Source of the DNA: Hyphomicrobiales bacterium
GTDB taxonomy: Bacteria > Pseudomonadota > Alphaproteobacteria > Rhizobiales > Xanthobacteraceae
Length of the DNA stretch: 64,000 bases
Direction: 5' to 3'
Assembly (NCBI GenBank): GCA_009377695.1
Contig: WHTP01000017.1
Location: 1-64,000 of the forward strand
Shown: positions 51,345 to 59,788 of the stretch, piece by piece
Position numbering within the stretch: position 1 is the first letter of the stretch
Layout of the letters: each line of letters starts with the position of its first letter
The notes under the pieces: generated by a model
Databases searched by the model: none
What the model was told of the DNA's origin: nothing
Seen by the model: only the letters and a program-made list of their open reading frames with translations
Translations under genes and position numbers: made by a program

Positions 51345-52559
51345 ATGAGCGGTCCGCTTGCGCATATTCGGGTCCTCGACCTGAGCCGCATCATGGCGGG
51401 TCCCTGGGCGAGCCAGGTGCTCGCCGACCTTGGCGCCGACGTCATCAAGGTCGAACGCACGCTGGTCGGCGACGACACCCGCGCCTGGGGACCGCCGTTC
51501 CTGAAGAATGCAGCCGGCGAGGAAAGCCGCGAGGCCGGCTACTATCTGGCGGTCAATCGCGGCAAGCGGTCGATCACGCTCGATCTCGACACCGCAGCCG
51601 GACAGCATGTGGTGAAGGAACTCGCCAAGCGTTCCGACATCGTGCTGGAAAACTTCAAGGTCGGTACGCTTAAACGCTTCGGTCTCGATTATGAGAGTCT
51701 GCGCGCCGTCAATCCTGCGATCATCTACTGCTCGATCACCGGCTTCGGCCAAACCGGGCCGCGGCGCGATCACGCCGCCTACGATTTCATGATCCAGGCG
51801 ATGGGGGGCCTGATGAGCGTCACCGGGGAGGCCGACGGCAAGCCGGGCGCGGGGCCCCAGAAGGTTGGCGTGCCGGTGACCGACATCATGACCGGCATGT
51901 ATGCCACCGTCGCCATGCTCGCTGCGCTCGCGCGGCGCAGCGAAACTGGGCGCGGCGACTACATCGATATCGGCATGCTCGACGTGCAGGTGGGCTTTCT
52001 CGCCAACCAGGCGATGAACTTTCTGATTTCGGACCGGCCGCCGCGCCGCACTGGCAACGCGCACCCCAATATCCAGCCGCAGGACGTATTCGCCTGCCGC
52101 GACGGCCACATGGCGCTGGTGGTCGGCAACGACTCGCAGTTCGAGAAATTCTGTACGGCGGTGGCGCGGGCGGAATGGGTCACAGATGCGCGCTTCACAT
52201 CGAATGCCGGGCGCGTGAGAAACCGCGAGGCGCTTCATACGCTAATCGCGGAACTGCTCGCACAGAACGACGTCGCCCATTGGGTCGCCTGCATCGAGGT
52301 GGCAGGCGTGCCCTGCGCGCCGATCAACACCATTCCCATGGTGCTCGAGGAGCCGCAGATCCGGCACCGCGAGATGCTGCGGCAAATTCCCCATCCGCTC
52401 GGCGTGAAAGTGCCGCAGATCGCCAACCCAATCCGCTATGCCGAGGCATCGCTCAGCTATGACCGCCCGCCGCCGCTGCTCGGTCAGCATACCGAGGAAA
52501 TCCTGCGCGAGCTGGGCATCGCCGTCGAAGACGTGCGCGCCGATGTTCGCAAGCCGTAA
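51345..52559 (+). CDS. CaiB/BaiF family CoA-transferase
   Basis: 404 residues of class III CoA-transferase fold with the complete signature. RVLDLSRIMAGPWASQVLAD is followed by LADLGADVIKVER, NRGKRSITLDLD, CSITGFGQTGPRRDHAAYDF and the catalytic-Asp region. Start chosen at MSGPLAHIRV (51345), two bases after the GST stop; the longer frame would overlap GST. It probably converts the substrate captured by the Bug protein to its CoA ester, using succinyl-CoA as donor in most relatives. Confidence 0.92.
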   Translation: MSGPLAHIRVLDLSRIMAGPWASQVLADLGADVIKVERTLVGDDTRAWGPPFLKNAAGEESREAGYYLAVNRGKRSITLDLDTAAGQHVVKELAKRSDIVLENFKVGTLKRFGLDYESLRAVNPAIIYCSITGFGQTGPRRDHAAYDFMIQAMGGLMSVTGEADGKPGAGPQKVGVPVTDIMTGMYATVAMLAALARRSETGRGDYIDIGMLDVQVGFLANQAMNFLISDRPPRRTGNAHPNIQPQDVFACRDGHMALVVGNDSQFEKFCTAVARAEWVTDARFTSNAGRVRNREALHTLIAELLAQNDVAHWVACIEVAGVPCAPINTIPMVLEEPQIRHREMLRQIPHPLGVKVPQIANPIRYAEASLSYDRPPPLLGQHTEEILRELGIAVEDVRADVRKP

Positions 52560-52575
52560 GCTCAAGGAGAAGACT

Positions 52576-53136
52576 GTGCCGCGCATACCCCTGCCGACGC
52601 CGGAAACGATGACGCCGGAGCAGCGCAAGGTCTACGACATGATCGTGACGGGCCCGCGCGGCACATTGGTCGGACCCCTGCGCGCCGCGCTCCATCGGCC
52701 GGAATTGGCGGAGAAATGGCAGCAATTGGGGGAGCTGCTGCGCTTTCGCACGTCGCTTGCGCCGCAGCTCAGCGAACTCGCGATCCTGGTCACCGCACGG
52801 CGCTGGTCCTGTCAAGTCGAATGGTACATGCACGCCCGCGCCGCGGCGGCGTGCGGCTTGGACCCGGCCATCGTCGAAGCCATTCGTAACGGTCAAGAGC
52901 CCACGTTCACCGATACGCATGCACGTCTTGTCTATGACTACAGCGTCGAACTGAGCGCGCGCGGCAAGGTGAGCGAAACGGCGTATCAGGCGACGCTCGC
53001 GGCCATCGGCGACGTCGGCCTGGTCGAGCTGACCGCTCTGATCGGCTACTACAGCATGGTGGCGATGACGTTGAATGCACACGAGATCCCGTTGCCGGAC
53101 GGCGCCGAACCGCCCCTGCCTGACATCGTGAACTGA
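52576..53136 (+). CDS. Carboxymuconolactone decarboxylase-family protein
   Basis: About 186 residues, AhpD/CMD fold: PRIPLPTPETMTPEQRKVYD, then LAILVTARRWSCQVEWYMHA and a C-terminal LVELTALIGYYSMVAMTLNA. The CxxC of AhpD peroxidases is reduced to a single Cys in RRWSCQVEW, so it is not a peroxidase of that type; the motif resembles 4-carboxymuconolactone decarboxylase paralogues of unknown specificity. GTG start at 52576 has AAGGAG eight bases upstream. It is part of the Bug-GntR-GST-CaiB operon. Confidence 0.85.
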   Translation: MPRIPLPTPETMTPEQRKVYDMIVTGPRGTLVGPLRAALHRPELAEKWQQLGELLRFRTSLAPQLSELAILVTARRWSCQVEWYMHARAAAACGLDPAIVEAIRNGQEPTFTDTHARLVYDYSVELSARGKVSETAYQATLAAIGDVGLVELTALIGYYSMVAMTLNAHEIPLPDGAEPPLPDIVN

Positions 53137-53160
53137 GCGCACGGATTCTGCGAGGCCGAT

Positions 53161-53925
53161 ATGAGTGACATCGTGGTCGAAACTGCTGGAAAAGTCGCGG
53201 TCGTCACACTCGACCGGCCGCCGGTCAACGCACTGACGATCGCGGCCTATGCGCAAATCGCCGATACGTTCGAGGCGATCGGGGCGCGCGACGACGTCCA
53301 TTGCGCGATCTTCACGGCGAAAGGCACGCGTGCGTTCTGCGCTGGCCTCGATCTGCGCGAGTTCCTTGCCGCAACCCCCGCGCAGGATCCGGAGCGCGCG
53401 GCGATCGTACGCCGCACCTTCGACGCGGTGCGGCACTGCGCGATCCCCGTCATCGCCGCGGTCAATGGTCCGGCGCTGGGGGCCGGCTGCGTGCTGACCT
53501 CGGTCTGCGACATCCGAATTGCCGCGCCGAACGCCACCTTCGGCCTGCCGGAGATCAATGTCGGCCGCTGTGGCGGTGGCGCCCATATGGGACGCCACAT
53601 CCCGCAAGGTCTGCTACGCCGCATGTTCTTCACCGGGAAACCGATCACCGCAGAAGAGGCGCGGCGTTACGGCTTCGTCGACGATATCGTGCCCGCGGAG
53701 GAACTGCTGCCGGCCGCGCTGCGCCTCGCTGAAGTCATCGCCGAGAAAGCGCCACTCGGCCTCCGACTCGGCAAAAAGGCGCTCAACGAAATCGAGTTCA
53801 TGCCAGTGGAGGACGGCTATCGTCGCGAGCAGGAATACAGCACGCAATTGATGCACACCGATGATGCGCGCGAGGCAACGCGCGCGTCGCTTGAAAAACG
53901 CGCTCCATCATTCAAAGGACGATAG
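53161..53925 (+). CDS. Enoyl-CoA hydratase/isomerase
   Basis: 254-residue crotonase fold. The CoA-binding and oxyanion motifs are AVVTLDRPPVNAL-like (seen as VVTLDRPPVNALT), AFCAGLDLREFLAA and AVNGPALGAGCVLTSVCDIR. The catalytic region reads FGLPEINVGRCGGGAHMGRH, with one Glu where true hydratases have two acidic residues, so isomerase, hydrolase or lyase activity cannot be excluded. Last gene of the rightward operon, converging on the MetE-like array after a 110-bp gap that contains only a weak GTGTCC/GGACAC inverted repeat. Confidence 0.88.
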   Translation: MSDIVVETAGKVAVVTLDRPPVNALTIAAYAQIADTFEAIGARDDVHCAIFTAKGTRAFCAGLDLREFLAATPAQDPERAAIVRRTFDAVRHCAIPVIAAVNGPALGAGCVLTSVCDIRIAAPNATFGLPEINVGRCGGGAHMGRHIPQGLLRRMFFTGKPITAEEARRYGFVDDIVPAEELLPAALRLAEVIAEKAPLGLRLGKKALNEIEFMPVEDGYRREQEYSTQLMHTDDAREATRASLEKRAPSFKGR

Positions 53926-54035
53926 CCGTTGTTCTAACGTGTCCTGGCAAATCGTACGAAATACCGCACCACTCGCTGGACACACCAAAAAAGTGGATGG
54001 CCCGGACAAGCTGAACAATAACCGGGGAGGACGAA

Positions 54036-55146
54036 TTACCGTCCCCAAACCTCCTCAGACAACTCCACGATCATCCGCAGCTTCGCCCATTGCTCCTCCT
54101 CGGCGAGAATATTGCCCTCCTCGGTCGAAGCGAAGCCGCATTGCGGCGACAGGCAAAGCTGGTCGATATCGACAAATCTCGAGGCCTCATCGATACGGCG
54201 CTTGAGCGCGTCCTTGCTTTCGAGCGTGCCGCTCTTGGAGGTGACGAGGCCGAGCACCACCGTCTTCCCCTTGGGCACCACGCGCAAAGGCTCAAAACCG
54301 CCCGCGCGTTCGGTATCGTACTCCATGAAATAGCCGTGCACATTGACACGATCAAACAGGATCTCCTGCACCGCTTCATAGCCGCCCGCGCCCATGAAGG
54401 TCGATTTATAATTGCCGCGGCACAGATGCATGGTGATCGTCATGTCGGACGGGATATCCGACATCGCGGTGTTGATCAGGTCGCCGTAGAGCACGCCGAG
54501 CTTCTCGGGGGCGTCGCCCCGATCCTTCATCTGCTGACGATACTTGTCATCGCACAGCATGGCGATGAACACCTCATCAAGCTGGAGGTAACGGCAGCCG
54601 GCATCCGCAAAGGCGCGCACCGCCTTGCGATAAGCCTTGCCGAGGTCGTCGAAGAACGGGTCGAGCGTCGGATAGATCTCCCTGTTGATCGGCGTCCGGA
54701 TCGGCCGACCGTAGATCGCCGACGGCGCTGGAATTGTGATCTTGGGCGTGCACTTGGCGTGTGCAGCCAAGAACTTGAAATGCTCGATCATCGGGTGCGA
54801 CGAAAAGCCGACCTTGCCGGTGACGCGCACACCCTCGTTGCGCGTGGTAACCGCGGCAAACGCGATCCCTGAATCCATGACGTGGCGCTCGACGCCGTCG
54901 AGGCCCCAGAGGAAGTCGAGATGCCACCAGGAGCGGCGATATTCGCCATCGGTGACCGACTTGAGGCCAACCTCCTCCTGCTTTCTGCTTTCGGATCACC
55001 CGCTCGATCTCGCGGTCTTCGATCGCCTTGAACTCGGTGGCGCTGATCTCGCCGTTGGCACGCTTGGCTCGCGCCTGCCTGAGCAACTCCGGTCGTAGCA
55101 GGCTGCCGACGTGATCAGCGCGAAACGGCGGTTTGGTTCGTTGCAT
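54036..55146 (-). pseudogene. MetE-family protein frameshifted by a 7-bp duplication
   Basis: Its intact relatives in this window are about 368 residues. Here the N-terminal frame (MQRTKPPFRADHVGSLLRPE, then IERVIRKQ) and the C-terminal frame (from RVTGKVGFSSHPMIEHFKF on) are out of phase. The cause is visible: CTGCTTT is duplicated in tandem at 54978-54984 and 54985-54991, and removing one copy restores IRKQEEVGLK. All zinc ligands (MHLC, FMEYD and SPQCG) lie in the intact downstream part. It is the last gene of the leftward array. Probably recently inactivated; an assembly error is less likely for a 7-bp repeat. Confidence 0.85.
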
Positions 55147-55234
55147 CAAACGCCTCCTGGATATCTTTTTGGAGGGTACGACATTGTTGTCGGACGTTGT
55201 TGTCGGACGTTGTTGCGGCAGGCTGCCGCGCAAA

Positions 55235-56434
55235 TCACTTCGGCGCGCAGGGCCCGATTCTGTGCTCCTTGCAGGGGTCCTTCACGCGCTCGATCTTGCC
55301 GATCTGCTTCTGGCGCAGCCTGCCGTCATCCCCCATCACGACCTCCGACAGATACTCGTTCATGACGATGTCGCGCGTGACCGGGTCGATGGTGATCGGA
55401 CCGCGCGGGCTCTCGAATGTCCAGCCTTTAAGCGCGGCCAGTGCCTTGTCCGTGCTAATTCTGCCCTTGAGTGTCTGCACGACGTGAACGATGGCGGCCA
55501 TTCCGTCGTATCCGCCGACCGACGTGAAATCCGGCGTCGCATCCGCGCCGTACTCGCGCTTCCACGCCGCCACGAAGCGCTTGTTCTCCGGATTATCGAG
55601 GTCGGCGTTGTAGTGGTGCATGGTGATGATGCCGACCGCGGCAGCACCCATCCCCTGCAACTTATTGTCCACGGTGACATCGCCGGGACCGATCAGCTTG
55701 ATTCCGGCTTGGCGCATGCCAAGCGCGCCATACGTCCGCGCGACCGCAGCCGCATGGTCGCCGGACGGTATGAACACAAAGAACACGTCCGGCTTCTTGT
55801 CCTTGACGCGCTGGAAGAACGGTGTGAAGTCCGGCACTGCCGCACCGCTTCCCATTGGAATGTCATCGACCACCTTCCCGCCGCTCGCCTCAAAGGCGCG
55901 CTTGAAGGCATCACGGCTGTCCTTGCCGGGCGGGAAGTCGCTGTAACCGATGGCAGCCGTCTTGGCGCCCAGCGTTTTCACGGCCGCCTCGCCGAGGGCA
56001 TGGGCGGCGTGCCACATGCTGAAGGATACCCGTACGTAGTGAGGCGACAAATTGGTGATATGCGCCGTCCCGGCGTTCATGATCACGGCGAGCTTCTTGC
56101 CGGCGGTCACCATCGGAGCGGTGGCAATCGCGTTCGGCGAATAGAGCCACCCGGCGACAATATCGACATTGTCCTGGACCAGGAGTTCCTGAACCGCGAT
56201 CCTTGCGTCAGCTCCGCCCGGATTTTTCACGTCGCGCTTGATCAGCTTGATCGCGTACGGCTTCACCTTGTCGGCATTGAGCTTGAGGTAAAGCTCCATG
56301 CCGCGATCCATTTGCTGGGCGATCTCAGCGCCGATACCGGTATACGGCAGATTGACGCCGACCTTGACCTCTTGTGCGTTCGCAGTGCCATGAAGGATGG
56401 CAGCAACAATAGCGATACCGACAACTCGCCTCAT
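55235..56434 (-). CDS. ABC-transporter substrate-binding protein, Leu/Ile/Val-binding type
   Basis: About 399 residues with a signal peptide (RRVVGIAIVAAILHGTANA) and the periplasmic type I fold: KVGVNLPYTGIGAEIAQQMD, then the lobe-lobe hinge region and FVAAWKREYGADATPDFTSV. Such proteins feed branched-chain amino-acid or aromatic-acid ABC importers. No permease or ATPase gene is near, so it is an orphan that may use a transporter encoded elsewhere. ATG at 56434 follows GGGAGG. It interrupts the MetE-like array, 92 bp after one member and 88 bp before the frameshifted one. Confidence 0.88.
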   Translation of the reverse strand: MRRVVGIAIVAAILHGTANAQEVKVGVNLPYTGIGAEIAQQMDRGMELYLKLNADKVKPYAIKLIKRDVKNPGGADARIAVQELLVQDNVDIVAGWLYSPNAIATAPMVTAGKKLAVIMNAGTAHITNLSPHYVRVSFSMWHAAHALGEAAVKTLGAKTAAIGYSDFPPGKDSRDAFKRAFEASGGKVVDDIPMGSGAAVPDFTPFFQRVKDKKPDVFFVFIPSGDHAAAVARTYGALGMRQAGIKLIGPGDVTVDNKLQGMGAAAVGIITMHHYNADLDNPENKRFVAAWKREYGADATPDFTSVGGYDGMAAIVHVVQTLKGRISTDKALAALKGWTFESPRGPITIDPVTRDIVMNEYLSEVVMGDDGRLRQKQIGKIERVKDPCKEHRIGPCAPK

Positions 56435-56526
56435 TGAGCACCTCCCGATTGTCGCAGCCGTCTGTGCCGACGCTCGACCTCGCCGGCCGCAGCTTGCGTG
56501 GAAACCAACTCGACCTACAGCCGGCG

Positions 56527-57636
56527 TCACCGCCCCCAAATCTCGTCCGCCAACTCCACGATCATTCGCAGCTTTGCCCACTGCTCGTCCTCGGCAAGGA
56601 TATTGCCCTCTTCGGTCGAGGCGAAGCCGCATTGCGGCGACAGGCAAAGCTGGCCGATGTCGACAAATTTCGACGCCTCGTCGATACGGCGCTTGAGTTC
56701 GTCTTTGCTCTCGAGCGTGCCAGTCTTCGAGGTGACGAGCCCGAGCACGACGATCTTGTCCTTCGGCACGAAGCGCAGCGGCTCGAACCCGCCAGAGCGC
56801 GCGCTGTCGTATTCCATGAAATAGCCGTGTACCTTGATGGTGTTGAACAGCATCTCGGCGATCGGTTCGTAACCGCCGCCCGCACTGATGAAGGTCGAGC
56901 GGAAATTGCCGCGGCAGAGATGCATCGTGATCGTCATGTCGGCAGGGATGTCGGCGATCGCCGCGTTGATCATGCCGGCATAGACAAACGGCAGCGTATC
57001 AGGATCATCGCCGCGCGCGGCAACCTGCGGGCGCAGCTCGGGGTCACAGAGATAGGTCAGGTTGGTCTCGTCGAGCTGGAGATAGCGGCAGCCAACATCG
57101 GCGAAGCTCCTGACCGCTTTGCTCCAGGTCTGACCGAGGTCGCGATAATACTCATCCATCGTCGGATAGATCGATTCCGGAACCACCTTGCGGCCAAAGC
57201 GAAAGTGCAGCGTCGAGGGCGACGGAATCGTCATCTTCGGCGTCGCTTTGGTATGCGCGGCGACAAATTTGTAGTGCTCGATCATCGGATGCGGGGTGTA
57301 GCCGCCGAGCTTCTTGTTGACGCGCAACTGAATCGGCCGCGACGCCGCACCGTGGAACTGGAACGCGCGCTCGCCTTCATAGGACTCGACGCCATCGAGC
57401 GCTTGCAGGAAGTCGGTCTGCCAGGAGGCGCGGCGATACTCGCCGTCGGTGATCGATTTTAGCCCGGCCGCCTCCTGCTTCTTGATGAGCGTCTCGATCT
57501 CGCGATCCTCGACCGCCTTGAGGTCTTCCGCGGTCATCTCGTTCTTCCCGCGCTTGGCGCGCGCATCGAGGAGCGCCTGCGAACGCAAGAGGCTTCCGAC
57601 GTGGTCCGCGCGGAACGGCGGTTTTGTACGCATCAT
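56527..57636 (-). CDS. MetE-family methyltransferase-like protein (array member 4)
   Basis: 369 residues, the C-terminal half of cobalamin-independent methionine synthase as a stand-alone protein. It opens MRTKPPFRADHVGSLLRSQA, and the zinc ligands are MHLC (His and Cys), FMEYD (Glu) and LSPQCGFAS (Cys). The N-terminal, folate-binding half of full MetE is missing, as in YxjG-type and epoxyalkane:CoM transferase relatives. It probably moves a methyl group, or opens a small electrophile, onto a thiol. It is highly similar to member 3 and lies 4 bp after it. Confidence 0.9.
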   Translation of the reverse strand: MMRTKPPFRADHVGSLLRSQALLDARAKRGKNEMTAEDLKAVEDREIETLIKKQEAAGLKSITDGEYRRASWQTDFLQALDGVESYEGERAFQFHGAASRPIQLRVNKKLGGYTPHPMIEHYKFVAAHTKATPKMTIPSPSTLHFRFGRKVVPESIYPTMDEYYRDLGQTWSKAVRSFADVGCRYLQLDETNLTYLCDPELRPQVAARGDDPDTLPFVYAGMINAAIADIPADMTITMHLCRGNFRSTFISAGGGYEPIAEMLFNTIKVHGYFMEYDSARSGGFEPLRFVPKDKIVVLGLVTSKTGTLESKDELKRRIDEASKFVDIGQLCLSPQCGFASTEEGNILAEDEQWAKLRMIVELADEIWGR

Positions 57637-57640
57637 TGGT

Positions 57641-58747
57641 TCAATGACCCCAGATTTCTTCTGACAGTTCGGCGATCATCCGAAGCTTCGCCCATTGCTG
57701 CTCCTCGCTGAGGATGTTGCCCTCCTCGGTCGAAGCGAAGCCGCACTGCGGGCTCAGGCACAGCTGATCGATGCCGACATACTTTGTCGCCGCGTCGATG
57801 CGGCGCTTGAGCTCGTCCTTGCTTTCGAGCGTGCCGCTCTTGGAGGTGACGAGGCCGAGCACGACGGTCTTGTCCTTCGGCACGAACCGCAGCGGCTCGA
57901 AGCCGCCGGCGCGCTCGCTGTCGTACTCCATGAAATAGCCGTTGACCTTGATGGCGTTGAACAGGATATCGGCCACCGGCTCGTAGCCGCCGGAGGCCAC
58001 GAAGGTCGATTGAAAATTGCCGCGGCACAGATGCATGGTGATGGTCATGTCGGCGGGAATGTCTGAAATCGCCGCATTGATCATCCGCGCATAGATGTGC
58101 GGAAGCTGCGCGGGATCGTCGCCGCGCTGGGTGACGTGCTTGCGCAGCTCCGGATCGCACAGATAGGTGAAATTCACCTCGTCGAGCTGCAGGTAACGGC
58201 AGCCGGCATCGGCGAAAGCCCGGACCGCTTTACGATAGGACGTGCCGAGGTCGTTATAGAAGTCATCCATCGACGGATAGATCGATTCCGGCACCGCCGC
58301 GCGGCCGTAACGGAAATGCAGCGACGATGGCGAGGGGATCGTCATCTTCGGCGTCTGCTTCGTGTGCGACTGCACGAACTTGAAGTGCTCGATCATCGGA
58401 TGCGGGGTGTAGCCGCCTAGCTTGCCGATGACGCGCAGCATCATCGGCCTCGGCTGTTTGCCCTGGAAGCTGATCTTGCGTTCGCCGAGATAGGCCTCGA
58501 CGCCATCAAGCTTGCCGAGGAAATCGTAATTCCAGAAGGCGCGGCGATATTCGCCGTCGGTGATCGATTCCAGACCCTCCGCCTCCTGCTTCTTGATGAT
58601 CGCCTCGATCTCGCGGTCCTCCACCGCCTTGAGCGCGTTGGCACTGATCTCGCCTTTTTCGCGCTTGGCGCGCGCCTCCTTGAGTGGCGAGGAGCGCAAG
58701 AGACTGCCGACGTGGTCGGCGCGAAAGGGCGGCTTTGTTCGCATCAT
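57641..58747 (-). CDS. MetE-family methyltransferase-like protein (array member 3)
   Basis: 368 residues, very close to member 4: the N-terminus differs only slightly (MRTKPPFRADHVGSLLRSSP), and MTITMHLCRGN, NGYFMEYDSERAGGFEPLRF and LCLSPQCGFASTEEGNIL are kept, so a zinc-thiol transferase site is intact. Members 3 and 4 look like a recent duplication. Gene spacing is 3 bp from member 2 and 4 bp to member 4, so the group is translated from one transcript. Confidence 0.9.
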   Translation of the reverse strand: MMRTKPPFRADHVGSLLRSSPLKEARAKREKGEISANALKAVEDREIEAIIKKQEAEGLESITDGEYRRAFWNYDFLGKLDGVEAYLGERKISFQGKQPRPMMLRVIGKLGGYTPHPMIEHFKFVQSHTKQTPKMTIPSPSSLHFRYGRAAVPESIYPSMDDFYNDLGTSYRKAVRAFADAGCRYLQLDEVNFTYLCDPELRKHVTQRGDDPAQLPHIYARMINAAISDIPADMTITMHLCRGNFQSTFVASGGYEPVADILFNAIKVNGYFMEYDSERAGGFEPLRFVPKDKTVVLGLVTSKSGTLESKDELKRRIDAATKYVGIDQLCLSPQCGFASTEEGNILSEEQQWAKLRMIAELSEEIWGH

Positions 58748-58750
58748 GAT

Positions 58751-59788
58751 CTAACGTGCTCGCTGTCCGGTGAGTTCGTGCCGCACGATCGCAGCGCCCT
58801 CGACCATTGCTTTCATTTTCCCGAAGGCCACGTCGCGGGGCAGGTATTTCATGCCGCAGTCCGGCGCAACAACGATCCGTTCGGCGCTCACATGCGACAG
58901 TGCGCGGCGGATGCGCTCGGCAACGATCTGCGGCGTCTCGACGGTCAAATCCGAGAGATCAATCACGCCGAGGATAATGATCTTCGACGGCAACGCCTTG
59001 AGCACGGCGAGATCGAGCTTCGGCTGCGCCGCCTCGATCGAGACTTGCTGCGCGGGCGCGTTTTCAAGCTCCGGCAGGAACGAATAACCCGAAGGCTTCG
59101 ACTTCACCATCTGCGCATAGCCGAAGCAGAGGTGGATCGCGGTCGTGCCTTTGACGCCGTCGAGCGCGCGCTCGAGCGCCGCGAGGCCATAGGCCTTCGC
59201 CTGCTCCGGCCGCGCCTGCATCCAGGGCTCGTCGAGCTGCACGATATCGGCGCCGGCCGCGAACAGATCCTTGATCTCCGCGTTGACAGCGGCGGCATAG
59301 TCGAGCGCCAGCGCCGCCTCGTCACGGTAGTGATGGTCCTCGACCTGCTGCGCCATCGTGAACGGGCCCGGCACGGTCATCTTGATCGTGCGGTCGGTAT
59401 TGGCGCGCAGAAATTCGACGTCGCGCACCTCGACAGGATGGCGGCGCTGGATTTTTCCGACCACGCGCGGCACGACGGTGAAGCCGCCGGTGCGGTTCGG
59501 CGTCTTGCCGGCGTTGTCGAGATCGATACCGTCGAGCGCGGTCGCGAAGCGGTTGGAATAGCTTTCGCGCCGCTGCTCGCCATCTCCCACGATATCGAGC
59601 CCGGCGCGCTCCTGGTCGCGGATGGCGATGAGGGTCGCGTCATCCTGCGCGGCGTCGAGCCGCTCGGGATCGACGCGCCACAGCTCTTTGGCGCGCACCC
59701 GCGGCGGCATCTGCTTGGCAAGGCTGGCGCGGTCGATCAGCCAGTCCGGCTGCGGATAAGAGCCAACCAGCGTCGTCGGAAGCAACAT
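58751..59788 (-). CDS. MetE-family protein, shorter and divergent (array member 2)
   Basis: About 345 residues starting MLLPTTLVGSYPQPDWL, closer to the methionine synthase C-terminal domain than the other members. Zinc ligands are IHLCFGYA (His and Cys), VSIEAAQP (Glu) and VAPDCGMKYLP (Cys), the exact MetE order. The conserved FTMAQQVEDHHYRDEAALAL region is the substrate-pocket part of the family. Its ATG overlaps the stop of member 1 by one base (TGATG), so the two are coupled and may act as a pair. The frame to 59896 is not used. Confidence 0.9.
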   Translation of the reverse strand: MLLPTTLVGSYPQPDWLIDRASLAKQMPPRVRAKELWRVDPERLDAAQDDATLIAIRDQERAGLDIVGDGEQRRESYSNRFATALDGIDLDNAGKTPNRTGGFTVVPRVVGKIQRRHPVEVRDVEFLRANTDRTIKMTVPGPFTMAQQVEDHHYRDEAALALDYAAAVNAEIKDLFAAGADIVQLDEPWMQARPEQAKAYGLAALERALDGVKGTTAIHLCFGYAQMVKSKPSGYSFLPELENAPAQQVSIEAAQPKLDLAVLKALPSKIIILGVIDLSDLTVETPQIVAERIRRALSHVSAERIVVAPDCGMKYLPRDVAFGKMKAMVEGAAIVRHELTGQRAR

